A stretch of DNA of 64,000 nt from Uliginosibacterium aquaticum. Its GTDB lineage: Bacteria > Pseudomonadota > Gammaproteobacteria > Burkholderiales > Rhodocyclaceae. The stretch covers positions 496,001-560,000 of the forward strand of contig NZ_JABCSC020000001.1 of assembly GCF_012972705.2 (NCBI RefSeq), given 5' to 3'. Below, one piece after another: positions 43,784-53,676 of this stretch; the first letter of the stretch is position 1, and every line of letters starts with the position of its first letter. The notes beneath the pieces were generated by a model. It saw nothing but the letters and a program-made list of their open reading frames with translations, made no database searches and was not told where the DNA came from. Both the position numbers and the translations under genes were made by a program.

Positions 43784-45406
43784 ATGAATTTGACGATTTC
43801 AAAGCGCCTGTGGGCAATGATCATTGCCTCCGCGCTGGCCTTGCTGGTGGTGGGTGGCGCGGGACTGGTCACGATTTCTCGCTTGGTCGATGCGGTTGAC
43901 GAGGTCAACAACAATTCGATTCCCAGCTTAGGTGTCATTGATGATGCTGAGCTCTCCTTGCTGCGGGTGCGGCTGGGCATCACTCAGCACGTGATGGCGC
44001 TGGACGAGACGCGCAGGGCTGCGATCGAGAAGTCGATTACCGCGGCGCGCGCCGATTGGAATGCGCATCTGAAAACGTATGCGAATGAGCTTGTCAGCAA
44101 CGATGAAGATCGCAAGCTGCTGGATGCCGTACAAAACGCTCTGAAGCTCTACGAGACCGAGCTGGACAAAGTCCTCGATTTCTCACGTCAGAACCGGACC
44201 GACGAAGCTTTTGCGGCCTTGGGGAGCGCATTGGCTCCTGCGGGCGAAACGGCGGTCAAGGCTTTGGAGGATATGGCCAGCTTCAACGAACAGAATGCCA
44301 AGGCTACAGGAGAGGCGGCAGGGCGCTTGGGCCACACGGGGCTGGCGGTATCGGCGGGGGTGGCCGTGCTGGCGATCATCGTGATCGGAGGCATGGGTTT
44401 CATGCTGGTCAAAAACATCGGCGGTGCTCTGCAGGATGTACAGGGTACGGTTTCGCGGATCCAGCGTGATCTCGATTTCACCCTGCGGATTCCGGTTCGC
44501 AGTCGTGATGAACTGGGCCTGACCTCTGAAGCGCTCAACCAGTTGCTGGCCACCATGCAGACCAATCTCAAGAGCATCGCTCAGGGGGTTCGTTCGGTGG
44601 CAGCGGCTTCCAATCGCATGGCCTCAACTTCCGATCAGGTTGCACATGCCTCGCAGGAGCAAAGTTCGGCGGCTTCAGCGATGGCGGCGGCGATGGAGGA
44701 GATGACGGTCAGCATCACCCATGTGAGCGATAGGGCCGGCGAAGCGAACGAGCTCTCGAAAGAGTCGGGTCGGCTGGCCTCATCAGGCGAAATGGTGATC
44801 ACCCAGACCGTGGCGGACATCAACGAGATTGCCGGCAGCGTGGATCAGGCCTCGGCGAGCATTCGCGAACTGGGCGAGCAGACCGACCGGATTTCTTCGG
44901 TGGTCGGCGTGATCCGTGAAGTGGCGGACCAGACCAATCTGCTGGCATTGAATGCCGCGATCGAGGCCGCACGTGCCGGCGAGCAGGGGCGCGGCTTTGC
45001 GGTGGTGGCCGATGAGGTGCGCAAGTTGGCCGAGCGCACGGCGCAATCTACGCAGGAGATCTCGGCTATGGTCGAGTCCGTGCGTCATGGCGCGCGCGCT
45101 GCGGTTGAGCGCATGGAGCAGGCCGTGGAGAAGGTCAGCAGTGGCGTAGGCCGGGCTCAGGGCGCCAGCGAATCGATCCGCCATATCGGCGACGCCAATC
45201 GCAATGCGGTACAGATGGTGACGGAGATCAGTGATGCCATCCGTGAGCAGGGTACGACCAGTACCAGCATCGCGCAGCAGGTCGAGCGGATCGCCCAGAT
45301 GGCAGAAGAGTCCAGCTCTGCGGCCATCGAAGGTGCGGGTTCCGCGCGTGAACTGGATCGGCTGGCCGAGTCCATGCAGGGCGTGGTGGCCACTTACCGT
45401 TTGTAA
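43784..45406 (+). CDS. Methyl-accepting chemotaxis protein (four-helix-bundle sensor)
   Basis: 540 aa. Membrane helices are at about 8-31 and 186-209. The periplasmic part between them is an all-helical 4HB_MCP-type sensor. HAMP follows (about 210-263), then the cytoplasmic signalling domain with the conserved hairpin tip [20 protein letters not shown] and [20 protein letters not shown] (382-421), which contacts CheW/CheA. It lacks a C-terminal NWETF-like CheR tether. The RBS is cgaggagcgcagc. It is a single gene with no che genes nearby; the ligand is unknown. Confidence 0.96.
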   Translation: MNLTISKRLWAMIIASALALLVVGGAGLVTISRLVDAVDEVNNNSIPSLGVIDDAELSLLRVRLGITQHVMALDETRRAAIEKSITAARADWNAHLKTYANELVSNDEDRKLLDAVQNALKLYETELDKVLDFSRQNRTDEAFAALGSALAPAGETAVKALEDMASFNEQNAKATGEAAGRLGHTGLAVSAGVAVLAIIVIGGMGFMLVKNIGGALQDVQGTVSRIQRDLDFTLRIPVRSRDELGLTSEALNQLLATMQTNLKSIAQGVRSVAAASNRMASTSDQVAHASQEQSSAASAMAAAMEEMTVSITHVSDRAGEANELSKESGRLASSGEMVITQTVADINEIAGSVDQASASIRELGEQTDRISSVVGVIREVADQTNLLALNAAIEAARAGEQGRGFAVVADEVRKLAERTAQSTQEISAMVESVRHGARAAVERMEQAVEKVSSGVGRAQGASESIRHIGDANRNAVQMVTEISDAIREQGTTSTSIAQQVERIAQMAEESSSAAIEGAGSARELDRLAESMQGVVATYRL

Positions 45407-45443
45407 GTGGCAAGCGTGCCCGCGTTGTTGGGCGCCCGATGAA

Positions 45444-45466
45444 AAGGGCCGCGCGATGCGGCCCTT
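45444..45466 (+). repeat. Hairpin downstream of the chemoreceptor gene
   Basis: AAGGGCCGC, loop gcgat, GCGGCCCTT: a perfect 9-bp stem in the convergent gap before the Sua5 gene. Short A/T ends suggest a weak bidirectional terminator. Confidence 0.55.
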
Positions 45467-45562
45467 GGCCCGTGCGCTGCAAGTGTTGTGGGCGCGGCGC
45501 TATGCGGCCTTTGCGATGCCTGCCTCGCTTCCATGCAAGGTCGCTTGCAGCGGATGCGGCGC

Positions 45563-46540
45563 CTAGGTTTCGTCGTCTTCGGCGCCGGAGCCGACCACGG
45601 CACGCCCGAGCCGATCGTGCACCGCATCCCAGGCGCTGTCATCCGGCAGGTTTTCGACGAGAATCTCGCGCGCGCCAGCGGCATCCAGCGCACGCAGGTT
45701 GGCGTAGAGATCATGAGCGTAGCCCTCTGCGTCAAAGGGCGCGTCGATGCTCATGGCGTAACGGCCGGGGTCGCTCTCACCGGCGTGGCTGAGTATTGCG
45801 CAGTCGGCCGGTGCTGCGGCGATTTCTTCGCGTGAGGCCAGGCGCATCGGTGTGCGTGGCGCGTAGTGGGCGGCGAGCGCGCCGGATACGCGGGGTGCCG
45901 TTTCCGTTTCCGACTTCAGCCGCACCGGGCGGCCGATGACCGCAGCCATGGCCGCGCGGCTGATCATGCCGGGTCTCAATATCACCGGCTCGCCGCGTGA
46001 GAGATCGAGAATGGTCGATTCGATTCCTACATCACAGGCGCCGCCTTCCAGGATCATCGCCACGGATTCGCCCAGTTCTTCCTGCACATGTTGCGCGGTG
46101 GTCGGGCTGATGCGGCCGAAACGGTTGGCTGAGGGCGCCGCCACGCCGCCGCCGAAGGCGCGCAAAAGCGCCAGTGCCACCGGATGATCCGGCACGCGCA
46201 GGCCGACCGTGTCCTGCCCGCCAGTGACCACTTCGGAGACGTCTGCTTCCTTCTTCAGGATCAGGGTCAGCGGGCCCGGCCAGAAGGCGCGCGCCAGCGC
46301 GATGGCTTCCCTGGGGATCTCGCGGGCCCAGTCGGTGAGTTGCTCGCGGTCGGCCAGATGCACGATCAGCGGGTGATCGGCCGGGCGGCCCTTGGCAGCG
46401 AAGATCTGGCGCACCGCGTCGGGGTTGGCGGCATCGGCCCCGAGGCCGTAGACCGTTTCGGTGGGCAGGGCCACGAGCTTGCCGGCACGGAGCAGTTCGG
46501 CGGCGCGGGCGATGTTGTCCGGCGTGTCAGCGCAGATCAT
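45563..46540 (-). CDS. L-threonylcarbamoyladenylate synthase, Sua5 type
   Basis: 325 aa, the long two-domain form. It makes threonylcarbamoyl-AMP for the universal t6A37 tRNA modification. The YrdC/TsaC domain has LPTETVYGLGADA, KGRPADHPLIVHL, WPGPLTLIL and APSANRFGRISPTT. After a linker comes the smaller C-terminal Sua5 domain (REILVENLPDDSAWDAVHDR). Its ATG overlaps the stop of the hydrolase gene (ATGA), so it is the translationally coupled last gene of the folD-purE-purK chain. Confidence 0.95.
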   Translation of the reverse strand: MICADTPDNIARAAELLRAGKLVALPTETVYGLGADAANPDAVRQIFAAKGRPADHPLIVHLADREQLTDWAREIPREAIALARAFWPGPLTLILKKEADVSEVVTGGQDTVGLRVPDHPVALALLRAFGGGVAAPSANRFGRISPTTAQHVQEELGESVAMILEGGACDVGIESTILDLSRGEPVILRPGMISRAAMAAVIGRPVRLKSETETAPRVSGALAAHYAPRTPMRLASREEIAAAPADCAILSHAGESDPGRYAMSIDAPFDAEGYAHDLYANLRALDAAGAREILVENLPDDSAWDAVHDRLGRAVVGSGAEDDET

Positions 46541-47394
46541 TTCAACTCTTGTGCAAAAAAGGCGAGTACGCGCTGTTGGGCGTCTTCGCGGGCTTCGGGG
46601 TTCGGCGCGGTGGTGGTGCCCTGGCCGGGATTCACGCCATTCGGCACATCCTTGCGGACGCGTTTCTGCGTCAGCGCCGGGTTGTCGAAGTCGTGATAGG
46701 TGTCGGGGTAAGTCACGATCTGCATGGTCTCACCGCGTGCCGTCGCGGCCGCAGCCAATACCTTGCAGGGGGCTGCAGGCGTCCAGTCGTCGGCCTCACC
46801 GATGAGCAGCAGCAGTGGAGCATAGGGCTTGAAGGCCTCTGCTTTTTTCGCTTTGCTGCTGCAGCCAGGATAGAAGGACACGGCCGCTGCAAAGCCGCTG
46901 CCGGTCCGGGGGGCGTGCGTGATGGTGTCGAGCGTCACGCCCCCTCCGTGCGACCAGCCCAGCAGGCCGATGCGCTGGCCATCCACATCGCTGCGGCTGC
47001 GCAGATATGCGAGAGCGGCATAGGCGTCGCCGCGGCGGTCGGCTTCCTTGAGGCTGCGCTCGGAGAATTTCTGCGTGCACAACTCCTTGATGCCGCGCGC
47101 GCCCAGGCTGTCCAGCATCAGGGCGAGATAGCCGTGGGCGGCGAGAAATTCGCCCCACATCCGGTGCCGCGCGTTGAGCGTGCCATCCTTGGCGTAGGCG
47201 CCACCGCAACCGTGCAGCATGACCACCGCCGGGTGCGGGCCAGGGCTTGCCGGCTGGAACACAAAGCCGGCAAGTGGCGCAGGGGCAGACGACAAGCCCG
47301 CTGTGGGCAGGGTGACCGGTACAGGCGTGGCGGCCTGTGCCGGGCTGCTCAGGAGCTCCAGCGTCAGCCACAGGCCTGCCAGCGCCGTGCGCAC
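46537..47394 (-). CDS. Exported dienelactone-hydrolase-family alpha/beta hydrolase
   Basis: 285 aa from the GTG at 47394, which has an ideal RBS (gaggagtaag) and starts a signal peptide (RTALAGLWLTLELLSSPAQA). The frame runs 66 codons further into purK but those residues are out of character. The catalytic triad is visible: Ser in GLLGWSHGGG, Asp in GEADDWTP, His in TYHDFDNP. Serine replaces the cysteine nucleophile of true dienelactone hydrolases. The substrate is unknown. It is embedded between purK (1-nt gap) and the Sua5 gene (4-nt overlap). Confidence 0.88.
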   Translation of the reverse strand: MRTALAGLWLTLELLSSPAQAATPVPVTLPTAGLSSAPAPLAGFVFQPASPGPHPAVVMLHGCGGAYAKDGTLNARHRMWGEFLAAHGYLALMLDSLGARGIKELCTQKFSERSLKEADRRGDAYAALAYLRSRSDVDGQRIGLLGWSHGGGVTLDTITHAPRTGSGFAAAVSFYPGCSSKAKKAEAFKPYAPLLLLIGEADDWTPAAPCKVLAAAATARGETMQIVTYPDTYHDFDNPALTQKRVRKDVPNGVNPGQGTTTAPNPEAREDAQQRVLAFFAQELK

Positions 47395-47395
47395 C

Positions 47396-48571
47396 TTACT
47401 CCTCCTTGATGCCGATGGCGGCGCGGGCGGCCAGCGCGACGGCCAGCGCCTTGGCTGGATCCGCATCGAGTACCGTGAAGTGTCCCATCTTGCGGCCTGG
47501 GCGGGCGTGGTGCTTGCCGTAGAGGTGCAGCTTGAGATTCGACACAGCGTAGAGCTTGCTCCAGTCCGGCTCGCGATAGGCGCCGTGCGCATCGGGGCCG
47601 GGCTGGCTGGCGTCGTACCAGATGTCGCCCAAGAGATTCACCATCACCGCAGCGGAGTGCGCACGCGCGTCGCCCAGCGGCAGACCGCACAGGGCACGCA
47701 CCTGCTGCTCGTACTGGCTGGTGACGCAGGCATCCACGGTGTAGTGGCCGCTGTTGTGCGGGCGTGGCGCCATCTCGTTCACATACAGCTCGCCGTGGGA
47801 AACGAAGAACTCCACGCCGAGGGTGCCGATGTAACCGAGCTTGGCGGCGATGTGTTCGGCGATTTCTTGCGCGCTGTCGCGTTGGCAGGCTGAGCTGCGG
47901 GCCGGTGCGATGGAAACATCAAGAATGCCGCCGGAATGCTGGTTCTCGGCGACCGGAAAACATTTCGTGTGGCCCTGCTCATCGCGCGCCAGCACGACGG
48001 AAACCTCGTAGTCCAGCTTGAGCATCTGCTCCAGCACGCAGGGCTCGTTCTTGAAGGCCTGGAAGGCGGCGATGGCTTCTTCGCGGCTCGTGACGCGGGC
48101 CTGGCCCTTGCCGTCGTAACCAAAGCGGGCGACCTTCAGGATGCCGGGGAAGAGCTCGGTGCCGGCGGCTTCCAGATCGGCCACGCTGTTGATCGCGGCG
48201 AAAGCCGCGTGCGGAATGCCGTTGGCACGCAGAAAGCTCTTCTCGGCAACGCGGTTCTGGCAGATGCCGACGGCATCGGCGTTGGGGCGCACCGGGATGA
48301 ACTTGGCGAGATACTCCAGCGTGCCGGCTGGCACGTTCTCGAACTCGGTGGTCACCGCAGCGCAGCCGGCGGCGAACTGGTCAAGCGCCGCGAAATCGTC
48401 GTACTCCGCGCACAGATGGCGGTCGGCGGCCTTGCCCGCCGGGCTGTTGGGGTCCGGGTCGAGTACCCAGACCTTGTAGCCCAGTTCATGGGCGGCGAGT
48501 ACGAAGAAGCGGCCGAGCTGGCCGCCGCCGAGCATGCCCAGCGTGGCGGGCGGGAGAATCATGGTGCTCAC
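47396..48571 (-). CDS. purK: N5-carboxyaminoimidazole ribonucleotide synthase
   Basis: 391 aa. This ATP-grasp enzyme carboxylates AIR to N5-CAIR in purine synthesis. Visible blocks are [35 protein letters not shown] and [21 protein letters not shown] start at 48571 overlaps the purE stop (GTGA); an ATG three codons in (MILPPATLG) is the alternative. It follows purE, whose product uses its product. Confidence 0.97.
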   Translation of the reverse strand: MSTMILPPATLGMLGGGQLGRFFVLAAHELGYKVWVLDPDPNSPAGKAADRHLCAEYDDFAALDQFAAGCAAVTTEFENVPAGTLEYLAKFIPVRPNADAVGICQNRVAEKSFLRANGIPHAAFAAINSVADLEAAGTELFPGILKVARFGYDGKGQARVTSREEAIAAFQAFKNEPCVLEQMLKLDYEVSVVLARDEQGHTKCFPVAENQHSGGILDVSIAPARSSACQRDSAQEIAEHIAAKLGYIGTLGVEFFVSHGELYVNEMAPRPHNSGHYTVDACVTSQYEQQVRALCGLPLGDARAHSAAVMVNLLGDIWYDASQPGPDAHGAYREPDWSKLYAVSNLKLHLYGKHHARPGRKMGHFTVLDADPAKALAVALAARAAIGIKEE

Positions 48572-49068
48572 GCGATGTCGTCCAGTTTCATGTCCAGCAC
48601 GGTCCGGGTCTGGCGTGCGCGGAAGGCATCGAGCTGCGCGGCGATTTGCGGATTCTCGTTGGCCAGCATCGCTACTGCGAAGAGGCCGGCATTGGCGGCG
48701 CCGGCTTCGCCGATGGCGAAGGTGGCGACCGGAATGCCCTTGGGCATCTGCACGATCGAGTGCAGCGAATCGACGCCCGAAAGCGCTTTGCTCTGCACCG
48801 GCACACCGAGTACTGGCACGCTGGTCTTGGCGGCCAGCATGCCGGGCAGGTGAGCGGCGCCGCCCGCGCCGGCGATGATGGCCTTGAGACCGCGGCCACG
48901 GGCGGCTTCGGCGTATTCGAACATCAGGTCCGGGGTGCGGTGGGCAGACACCACACGGGCTTCATAGGAGATGCCGAATTCCTTGAGGACTTTGGCGGCT
49001 GCCTGCATGGTGGGCCAATCGGAGTTGGAGCCCATGACGATGCCGATAACAGGAGTCTGTTCGCTCAT
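48568..49068 (-). CDS. purE: N5-CAIR mutase (class I PurE)
   Basis: 166 aa. It moves the carboxyl group of N5-CAIR to make CAIR. The active-site pattern [31 protein letters not shown] is intact, and the presence of purK confirms the class I two-step route. The ATG overlaps the folD stop (ATGA), and its own stop overlaps the purK GTG. Confidence 0.98.
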   Translation of the reverse strand: MSEQTPVIGIVMGSNSDWPTMQAAAKVLKEFGISYEARVVSAHRTPDLMFEYAEAARGRGLKAIIAGAGGAAHLPGMLAAKTSVPVLGVPVQSKALSGVDSLHSIVQMPKGIPVATFAIGEAGAANAGLFAVAMLANENPQIAAQLDAFRARQTRTVLDMKLDDIA

Positions 49069-49943
49069 TGTGCGTTCTTTGCTTCAAGGGCGCGCTGGGC
49101 CGACTCCACGGTATTGGCCAGCAGCATGGTGATGGTCATCGGGCCGACGCCACCGGGCACCGGGGTGATCAGGGAGGCCACTTCGCGGGCGCTGTCGAAC
49201 TCCACATCGCCGCACAGCTTGCCGGCGTTGGGGCCTTCGGTGAGGCGGTTGATGCCCACGTCGATCACGACTGCGCCGGGCTTGATCATGTCGCCCTTGA
49301 GGAAGTTCGGGCGGCCCACGGCGGCGACCACGATGTCGGCACGTTTGGTGTGGAAAGCCAGATCTTTCGTTTGCGAGTGGCACACGGTCACGGTCGCGCC
49401 GCGCGAGAGCAGCATCACCGCCATCGGCTTGCCAACGATGTTGGAGCGGCCGATCACGACGGCTTCAGCGCCCTTGATCTGGACGTTTTCCGAGTCCAGC
49501 ATCTTCATCACGCCCCACGGGGTGCACGGGTAGAAGCTCTTGCGGCCCTGCAGTAGCAGGCCGAAGTTCTCGGCATGGAAACCATCCACGTCCTTCTCCG
49601 GCGAGATGGCTTCGAGCACCTTGTCTTCATCGAACTGCTTGGGCAGCGGCAGCTGCACCAGAATGCCGTGCACCGAGGCGTCGGCATTGAGTTCGGCAAT
49701 CTTGGCGAAGACTTCTTCTGGAGCCACGTCGGCCGGGTATTCGAACTTGAGCGAACGGATGCCGGCCTTTTCGCAGCCGGCCACCTTGTTGCGCACATAC
49801 ACGGCCGAGGCCGGGTCGCCGCCGACGAGGATCACGGCGAGGCTGGGCTGGACGCCTTGGGCAGTGAGTTCAGCGGCGCGCTGGGCGATTTCACCGCGCA
49901 CTTGCGCCGAGAGAGCGACGCCATCGATGTTGCGAGCAGTCAT
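49065..49943 (-). CDS. folD: Methylenetetrahydrofolate dehydrogenase / cyclohydrolase
   Basis: 292 aa. It converts 5,10-methylene-THF to 10-formyl-THF, a one-carbon donor for purine synthesis, which explains its pairing with purE-purK. The motifs [43 protein letters not shown] and [15 protein letters not shown] are complete. The ATG at 49943 is chosen over an upstream in-frame start because the family N-terminus begins there; the RBS is weak. A TATAAT lies about 30 nt upstream. Confidence 0.97.
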   Translation of the reverse strand: MTARNIDGVALSAQVRGEIAQRAAELTAQGVQPSLAVILVGGDPASAVYVRNKVAGCEKAGIRSLKFEYPADVAPEEVFAKIAELNADASVHGILVQLPLPKQFDEDKVLEAISPEKDVDGFHAENFGLLLQGRKSFYPCTPWGVMKMLDSENVQIKGAEAVVIGRSNIVGKPMAVMLLSRGATVTVCHSQTKDLAFHTKRADIVVAAVGRPNFLKGDMIKPGAVVIDVGINRLTEGPNAGKLCGDVEFDSAREVASLITPVPGGVGPMTITMLLANTVESAQRALEAKNAQ

Positions 49944-49972
49944 GGTGGGCCTAAGCTTTTGAAAAACCGGCA

Positions 49973-49978
49973 ATTATA
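49973..49978 (-). promoter_or_regulatory. Probable -10 element of the folD operon
   Basis: TATAAT on the minus strand, about 30 nt before folD, a perfect hexamer. I could not identify a convincing -35. It sits in a small CGGC...GCCG repeat. Confidence 0.5.
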
Positions 49979-50209
49979 GCGCCGAGGTAGAGCGCGCGGA
50001 ATGTGCCGGGGCGGATCCGGGGCGTGATTTTCTGCAACAAGGCCTTGGCAGGATTCATGCGCTGCTTTGGTGCCGTGCAGCATGCCGGGTTGGATGCATG
50101 CCCGCGCTTGGTGCCGGCGCTGCGTGCAAAGGCCGGCAATTCCCATGAATAGGGCATTGCACGCTAATTGCTAAGATCTCTCAGCCCCGATCCCAACAGA
50201 AAGAAACCG

Positions 50210-53200
50210 ATGTCGATCCATGTTGCGCTGAATCACGTCACGCATTACCGCTACGACAAGCCGATCAGCCTTGGCCCGCAGATCGTGCGTTTGCGCCCGG
50301 CGCCGCATTCGCGCACGCGGGTGCTGTCGTATTCGCTGCGGGTGACGCCCGAGGGCCACTTCATCAACTGGCAGCAGGATCCGCAATCGAACTATCTGGC
50401 GCGCCTGGTGTTCCCGGAGAAGACCCGCGAGTTCCGCGTCGAGGTGGATCTGGTCGTCGAGATGGCGGTGCTGAACCCCTTCGATTTCTTCCTCGAACCG
50501 GAGGCAATGGCCTATCCCTTTGCCTACAACCCAGGCCTCGAGACCGAGCTGGCACCTTATCTGCTCAAGCTGCCACTCGAAAAACGCTTCAAGACGCTGC
50601 TGGACTCTGTGCCGCGCGAAAAAACGCCGACCATCGATTTTCTCGTTGCGCTGAACCAGCGCCTGCAGAGTGACATCAAGTATCTGGTGCGCATGGAGCC
50701 CGGCGTGCAGACACCGGAAGAGACGCTGGCGAAGGCCTCCGGCTCCTGTCGTGACTCGGCCTGGCTGCTGGTGCAGCTCTTGCGCCACCTGGGCCTTGCC
50801 GCGCGTTTCGTGTCCGGCTACCTGATCCAGCTGAAGCCGGATGTGAAGTCGCTCGATGGGCCCTCCGGCACGGAAGTGGACTTCACCGACCTGCATGCCT
50901 GGTGCGAGGTCTATCTGCCGGGCGCGGGCTGGATCGGTTTCGACCCGACCTCGGGCCTGCTCGCCGGAGAGGGCCACATCCCGCTGGCCTGCTCGCCGGA
51001 GCCTTCGTCCGCCGCGCCGATCGAGGGCGGACTGGAAAAGTGCAAGGTCGAGTTCGAGCACCACATGCGCGTCGATCGCATCTGGGAAGCGCCGCGAGTG
51101 ACCAAGCCTTATACCGAGGATGAGTGGGCGGCCATCGTCGCGCTGGGCGAGCGCATCGACGATGATCTGCTGGCCCATGACGTGCGCCTCACCCAGGGCG
51201 GCGAGCCGACCTTCGTGTCGGTGGATGACCGCGATGGCGCCGAGTGGAATACCGATGCGATGGGCCTGACCAAGCGTGGCCTGTCTGCCGAGCTGCTGGC
51301 CAAGCTGAAGGCGAAGTACGCGCCGCAGGGGTTGCAGCACTTTGGCCAGGGCAAGTGGTATCCGGGCGAGCAGCTCCCGCGCTGGTCGCTGAACCTGTAC
51401 TGGCGCAAGGATGGTGAGCCGCTGTGGACCAATCCGGCACTGTTTGCCGATGAGCAGCAAGACCACGCCGTCACAGACGCTCAGGCGGGCGACTTCCTGC
51501 GCGGTGTGGCCGAGCGGCTGGGGCTGGCGCCGAAGTTTGCTTTCCCGGCCTTCGAAGATGTTTGGTACTACCTGTGGCGTGAGCGCAAGCTGCCAGCCAA
51601 CGTCGATCCCTTCGATGCGCGCCTGGAGGATCCGCTCGAGCGTGAGCGCCTGCGCAAGGTATTCAGCCAGGGCCTGGACAAGACGGTGGGCTGGGTGCTG
51701 CCGATCGCGCGCAACCCGGCCGGCACGCACTGGCAGAGCGGGCCGTGGTTCCTGCGCGATGAGCGCTGCTACCTGATCCCCGGCGATTCACCGCTGGGTT
51801 ATCGCCTGCCGCTGGATGGCCAGCCGTGGACCCGTGCGGCGGATTATCCCTGGCTGCACCAGTCTGACCCCTTGCAACGCCAACCCCCCTTGCCCTCCTA
51901 TGCCGCCCTGCGCCATCAGGAACTGGTGCGGCGCGAGATTGCTCCGGTGGGTCTGGCCGGTGCCGGCGGGCGCGGCAATGGTGACGCGGCCTGCGAGCGC
52001 CACCCGGAGGCCTTCGAGTCTGCCGGCTGGGTCACCCGCACCGCCATGTGCGCCCAGCCACGCGAGGGCAAGCTCTATCTCTTCATGCCGCCCACCGCCT
52101 TGCTGGAGGATTATCTGGAAGTGGTGGCCGCCATCGAAGCCACTGCCGAGGCGATGCAGTTACCGGTGGTGCTGGAGGGCTACGAGCCGCCCAGGGATGC
52201 CCGTCTGCAGGTGCTGCGGGTGACGCCGGATCCGGGCGTGATCGAGGTGAATGTGCATCCGGTGGCCTCCTGGGGCGAGCTGGTCGAGCAGACCACCCAT
52301 CTCTATGACGCGGCCCACCACACTCGCCTGTCTACCGAAAAGTTCATGCTCGATGGGCGCCACACCGGCACCGGCGGCGGCAACCACTTTGTGCTGGGCG
52401 GTGCCACGCCGGCCGATTCGCCCTTCCTGCGGCGGCCGGATCTGCTCGCCAGCATGGTGAGCTACTGGCACAACCATCCCTCCCTGTCCTACCTGTTCTC
52501 GGGCTTGTTCATCGGCCCGACCAGCCAGGCCCCGCGTGTCGATGAGGCACGCAACGATTCGGTCTATGAGATCGAGGTGGCGCTGCAGGAGATGCGTCGC
52601 CAGAGTGCGCAATTCGGGAACTGCCCGCCGTGGCTGATCGACCGTCTGATGCGCAATCTGCTCATTGACGTGACGGGCAATACCCACCGGGCCGAGTTCT
52701 GCATCGACAAGCTGTACTCGCCGGACGGCTCTGCCGGCCGCCTCGGCCTGCTCGAAATGCGTGGTTTCGAGATGCCGCCGCATGCCGAGATGAGTCTCGC
52801 CCAGCAACTGCTGATGCGCGCGCTGCTGTCGCGTTTCTGGCAGCAGCCCTATGAGCCGTCGCGCCTGAAGCGCTGGGGGACCGAGCTGCATGATCGATTC
52901 ATGCTGCCGCACTTTGTTGAGGACGATTTCCGGGATGTGATCGAAGAGTTGCAGGATTTCGGCTACCCGCTGGAGGCGCATTGGTTTGCGCCCCATCTGG
53001 AGTTCCGCTTTCCGAAAATCGGCGATTTCGTCGCCAAGAACGTCGAGGTCGAGCTGCGTCTTGCACTGGAGCCCTGGCATGTGATGGGCGAGGAGGGCGG
53101 TGCCGGCGGCACGGTGCGCTTTGTTGATTCCTCGGTCGAGCGTCTGCAGGTGAAGGTGCGCGGCTGGGGAGATGAGCGTCATGTGCTGACCTGCAATGGC

Positions 53201-53545
53201 CGCGGGGTGCCCTTGCAGCCCACCGGGACGGTTGGCGAGTTCGTGGGCGGGGTGCGCTATCGTGCCTGGCAGCCCCCCTCCTGCCTGCACCCGACGATTG
53301 CGCCGCATGTGCCGCTCAGCTTCGATCTGGTGGATGGCTGGATGCAGCGCTCGCTGGGAGGCTGTCAGTACCACGTGGCCCATCCGGGCGGGCGCAATTA
53401 CGCCACCTTCCCGGTCAATGCCTACGAGGCCGAGGCGCGGCGCCTGGCACGCTTCTTCCGCTTTGGCCATACTCCGGGGCGGATCGCGCCTGCACTGGAA
53501 GAGCGCAACCCGGACTTCCCCTTCACGCTCGATTTACGCAAATGA
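50210..53545 (+). CDS. Transglutaminase-like protein with C-terminal DUF2126 (set A)
   Basis: 1111 aa from the ATG at 50210 (MSIHVALNHVTHYRYDKPIS); the frame opens 14 codons earlier without an RBS. The N-terminal ~270 residues are a bacterial transglutaminase-type domain with an intact triad: C180 (ASGSCRDSAW), H229 (DLHAWCEVY), D245 (WIGFDPTSG). The rest, about 300-1111, is DUF2126, found C-terminal to such domains. It includes GRHTGTGGGNHFVLGG and FSGLFIGPTSQAPRVDEARN. It heads a three-gene run with the ATP-grasp/alpha-E gene and a second transglutaminase. Such sets are predicted to make or cut amide-linked peptides; the substrate is unknown. A TGCTAAGAT extended -10 at 50169-50177 is a possible promoter. 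Confidence 0.92.
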   Translation: MSIHVALNHVTHYRYDKPISLGPQIVRLRPAPHSRTRVLSYSLRVTPEGHFINWQQDPQSNYLARLVFPEKTREFRVEVDLVVEMAVLNPFDFFLEPEAMAYPFAYNPGLETELAPYLLKLPLEKRFKTLLDSVPREKTPTIDFLVALNQRLQSDIKYLVRMEPGVQTPEETLAKASGSCRDSAWLLVQLLRHLGLAARFVSGYLIQLKPDVKSLDGPSGTEVDFTDLHAWCEVYLPGAGWIGFDPTSGLLAGEGHIPLACSPEPSSAAPIEGGLEKCKVEFEHHMRVDRIWEAPRVTKPYTEDEWAAIVALGERIDDDLLAHDVRLTQGGEPTFVSVDDRDGAEWNTDAMGLTKRGLSAELLAKLKAKYAPQGLQHFGQGKWYPGEQLPRWSLNLYWRKDGEPLWTNPALFADEQQDHAVTDAQAGDFLRGVAERLGLAPKFAFPAFEDVWYYLWRERKLPANVDPFDARLEDPLERERLRKVFSQGLDKTVGWVLPIARNPAGTHWQSGPWFLRDERCYLIPGDSPLGYRLPLDGQPWTRAADYPWLHQSDPLQRQPPLPSYAALRHQELVRREIAPVGLAGAGGRGNGDAACERHPEAFESAGWVTRTAMCAQPREGKLYLFMPPTALLEDYLEVVAAIEATAEAMQLPVVLEGYEPPRDARLQVLRVTPDPGVIEVNVHPVASWGELVEQTTHLYDAAHHTRLSTEKFMLDGRHTGTGGGNHFVLGGATPADSPFLRRPDLLASMVSYWHNHPSLSYLFSGLFIGPTSQAPRVDEARNDSVYEIEVALQEMRRQSAQFGNCPPWLIDRLMRNLLIDVTGNTHRAEFCIDKLYSPDGSAGRLGLLEMRGFEMPPHAEMSLAQQLLMRALLSRFWQQPYEPSRLKRWGTELHDRFMLPHFVEDDFRDVIEELQDFGYPLEAHWFAPHLEFRFPKIGDFVAKNVEVELRLALEPWHVMGEEGGAGGTVRFVDSSVERLQVKVRGWGDERHVLTCNGRGVPLQPTGTVGEFVGGVRYRAWQPPSCLHPTIAPHVPLSFDLVDGWMQRSLGGCQYHVAHPGGRNYATFPVNAYEAEARRLARFFRFGHTPGRIAPALEERNPDFPFTLDLRK

Positions 53546-53676
53546 GGCGTCACTGAGCAGCCCGCCACGGGCATCCGTCAGCGCAGCCGGCACGCGTGCC
53601 AGTCGTGTCCGGCCGCCCCTGCTGGTGGCCGTGGCACTCTACAATGCCGGGACGCCCTCAATAACAAGAAATCCCC

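Noticed and set aside
50171-51730. A 519-codon minus-strand frame under the DUF2126 gene
   Set aside because: Antisense to a protein with an intact catalytic triad; composition is Arg/Gln/His-rich as expected of a shadow.
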